Shown in pieces: positions 5,675 to 6,950 of a DNA stretch of 6,950 nt. Each line of letters opens with the position of its first letter. Position 1 is the first letter of the stretch. The DNA lies in NCBI GenBank assembly GCA_013043945.1, contig JABEUW010000033.1, forward strand, positions 1 through 6,950, given 5' to 3'. The translations under genes were made by a program, and so were the position numbers. The notes below the pieces were generated by a model. It was not told the origin of the DNA, made no database searches, and was given only the letters and a program-made list of their open reading frames with translations. The DNA is from Vulcanimicrobiota bacterium (lineage in GTDB: Bacteria; Vulcanimicrobiota; Vulcanimicrobiia; Vulcanimicrobiales; Vulcanimicrobiaceae).

Positions 5675-6470
5675 GGACCGCTGCGACCTGCGTTGCCAGA
5701 TCGATTTCGAGCCCGTCGTACGCCGCGATCGCACGGAGCCCGAGCTCGTCCTCAATCTGCTGCGCGAGGCGCGCGGGGTGCTGCTCGAGCATCTTCGTAC
5801 CAAAGTGCTGAAAGATCACCAGGCGCGGGCGCACGATCTCGACGATCGCACGGGCCTGCGGCCAGGTGAGGTGATCGACCTGCATCGCATCCTCGAAGCG
5901 CAGCACGTTGACGATCATCGCGTCGGGGCGATGCGCCGCATAGTCGGCGGCGATCGCTTCGTCGAAGCGCCCGCAGGGCAAGTAGGCAACGCGGAGACCG
6001 CGATATTCGAAGTGCACGCCAAGCGTCTGCACCGCGTGGTGGTGGAGCGGCGACGTCTCAACCGTTACCTCGCCGACGCGATATCCCGCGCTCGACGGCT
6101 CGAGCACTTCGCAGCGTTCGACGAACGCGGCAGCGTACGGCTGCAGGAGCGAGTCTCCCTCGAAGGCATCGCGCGGTGCGAAGAGCGCTCCGCGCCGGCG
6201 AAAACCACCCGCGGTCATCGCCTCGATCATCGCATTGATATCGCCCGCGTGGTCGAGATGCTTGTGCGAAAGGATGATGGCATCGAGCTCGCGTGGATTG
6301 AGCGGAGGAACGTGCGAGAGCGCACGCACCAAGGCACCGGGGCCGGGATCGAGCTGTACTTGTGTCGCGCCGAAGTGGAACCACATTCCACCGGAGGCGC
6401 GCAACTGCCGCGCCACGACGAAACGCGCGCCGCCGCTACCCAGGAAAAGAACGCGGGCATCGGTGGCCAC
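5667..6470 (-). CDS. Metallo-beta-lactamase-fold hydrolase
   Basis: This 267-residue single-domain MBL-fold protein has the N-terminal strand VLFLGSGG (7-14), the metal signature SHKHLDH (68-74, ligands H69, H71, D73, H74), a His cluster HHH (143-145) that supplies the third ligand, and a C-terminal His in IFQHFG (H222). The stretch VDHLTWPQARAIVEIVRP, then FGTKML, resembles a family of uncharacterised MBL proteins with HLs..dA..I....P.L...THFG; this is from memory. At the place where most members have a metal-bridging Asp (usually Y.pDT) this protein reads AYLPCGRFD, with C166. It starts with GTG 14 bases after the PadR stop and shares eight bases with the GNAT gene. No signal peptide, so cytoplasmic. 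Substrate unknown; phosphodiester or thioester hydrolysis are both plausible. Confidence 0.9.
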   Translation of the reverse strand: MATDARVLFLGSGGARFVVARQLRASGGMWFHFGATQVQLDPGPGALVRALSHVPPLNPRELDAIILSHKHLDHAGDINAMIEAMTAGGFRRRGALFAPRDAFEGDSLLQPYAAAFVERCEVLEPSSAGYRVGEVTVETSPLHHHAVQTLGVHFEYRGLRVAYLPCGRFDEAIAADYAAHRPDAMIVNVLRFEDAMQVDHLTWPQARAIVEIVRPRLVIFQHFGTKMLEQHPARLAQQIEDELGLRAIAAYDGLEIDLATQVAAVRG

Positions 6471-6484
6471 GATAGGGTTGCTTT

Positions 6485-6925
6485 TTATGCGCCGATCGCC
6501 GAGGAGATCGCGTCGGTTTTCGCGCCGTTATAGAGTTCGAAGAACGATCCGAGGTGCGAGCGATACTGTTCGAGCGCCTCGTTCCATAACGCGAGCGTCG
6601 AGCGTCCGGTCACGGTAATTTGGTAGACGCGCCGCGCCGGGCCACACTCCCGCGAGTCCCACCATGACGAAATATAGCCATCTCGTTCGAGGCGACGGAG
6701 CGCCCGATAGAGCGAACTGGGATCGGTGCTGACATCGAAGCGTTCGCGGAGCGTTTTCATAATTTCGTACCCGTGTAGGTCGCTGTGGTTGAGCATGACG
6801 AGCAGCCACGCGAGCATGAAGTTCTTCGGCATACCGCGGGGCGGCAAGCCACTCTCCCGGCCGAGCACCGGAACGACGGCATTCTCATCGCGTAGGTACA
6901 AAAAACCACCTCCGCCCGCTCGCAC
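6485..6925 (-). CDS. PadR-family transcriptional regulator
   Basis: The 146-residue protein has the PadR winged-helix domain at about 34-108: NFMLAWLLVMLNHSDLHGYEIMKTL (shortened, key HGYEI at 51-55), the recognition helix DPSSLYRALRRLERDGYI (68-85) and the wing around RRVYQITVTG (98-107). A short C-terminal dimerisation helix follows. PadR proteins are usually repressors of adjacent genes, relieved by a small ligand, so it probably controls the MBL and GNAT genes behind it and itself. GTG 6925 was chosen because GGAGG (6936-6932) lies six bases upstream. A TTG at 6901 also has a GGAGG before it, and ATG 6832 would give a 115-residue core with no Shine-Dalgarno sequence. The 30-residue N-terminal arm (Gly-rich, then LPPRGMPKNF) is common in the PadR group with a G.P..FL..CLLL start. 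Confidence 0.9.
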   Translation of the reverse strand: MRAGGGGFLYLRDENAVVPVLGRESGLPPRGMPKNFMLAWLLVMLNHSDLHGYEIMKTLRERFDVSTDPSSLYRALRRLERDGYISSWWDSRECGPARRVYQITVTGRSTLALWNEALEQYRSHLGSFFELYNGAKTDAISSAIGA

Positions 6926-6950
6926 GGGCGACCTCCGACGGGTTCTGTGA

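Noticed and set aside
5675..5803. N-terminal extension of the acetyltransferase to 5803
   Set aside because: The extra 43 residues are Arg/Ser-rich, lie inside the MBL gene in another frame, and the GNAT fold does not need them.
5778..6533. Long plus-strand open frame (251 codons) opposite the MBL gene
   Set aside because: It is antisense to a clear MBL-fold gene, has no domain pattern, and reflects the high-GC codon bias that keeps the opposite frame open.
1..6950. tRNA, rRNA, CRISPR arrays, insertion sequences, phage or toxin-antitoxin genes
   Set aside because: No direct repeat arrays, transposase-like frames or RNA-gene patterns were seen; almost all bases are explained by the genes listed.

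Overview
The window is GC-rich, tightly packed bacterial chromosome with many CGCG/CGAT-rich codons, GTG starts and TAG/TGA stops. Gene style (ECF sigma factor beside a two-component pair, long MBL and GNAT proteins) fits a high-GC environmental bacterium; Eremiobacterota (WPS-2) or a similar lineage is a guess from codon style, not something the sequence proves. There are no rRNAs, tRNAs, CRISPR arrays or insertion sequences.

Layout. At 1-225 lies a 47-residue orphan protein with a good ribosome binding site. A strong 16-bp hairpin (274-309) separates it from a convergent minus-strand gene for a three-helix, proline-tailed membrane protein (321-899). The 900-1008 gap is a divergent regulatory region. 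To its right, five genes run on the plus strand: ECF sigma factor (1009-1593), Cys-free membrane anti-sigma factor (1590-1943), OmpR-type response regulator (1968-2648), sensor histidine kinase (2676-4100) and an exported DUF4097-like beta-rich protein with an Arg/Pro tail (4136-5257). From the right edge a minus-strand operon runs inward: PadR-type repressor (6925-6485), metallo-beta-lactamase-fold hydrolase (6470-5667) and GNAT acetyltransferase (5674-5252). The two operons meet tail to tail on a shared CTATAG that supplies both stop codons.

How it may work. The divergent region contains two head-to-head copies of GAAAC-N17-CGTA, one pointing at the sigma gene and one at the membrane-protein gene. 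This matches the known ECF (SigW-type) promoter architecture TGAAAC-N16/17-CGTA. The simplest reading is an ECF regulon core: the sigma factor activates itself and the divergent membrane protein, and is held at the membrane by the anti-sigma factor. The same transcript would also supply a two-component system and an exported surface protein, so two envelope-sensing routes would be wired together. The PadR-MBL-GNAT operon looks like a separate unit whose promoter lies beyond the right edge.

The most notable signals are the paired ECF promoters, inverted repeats directly after three successive stop codons in the sigma operon, the cysteine at the expected metal-bridging Asp position of the MBL protein, and the palindromic shared stop codons.
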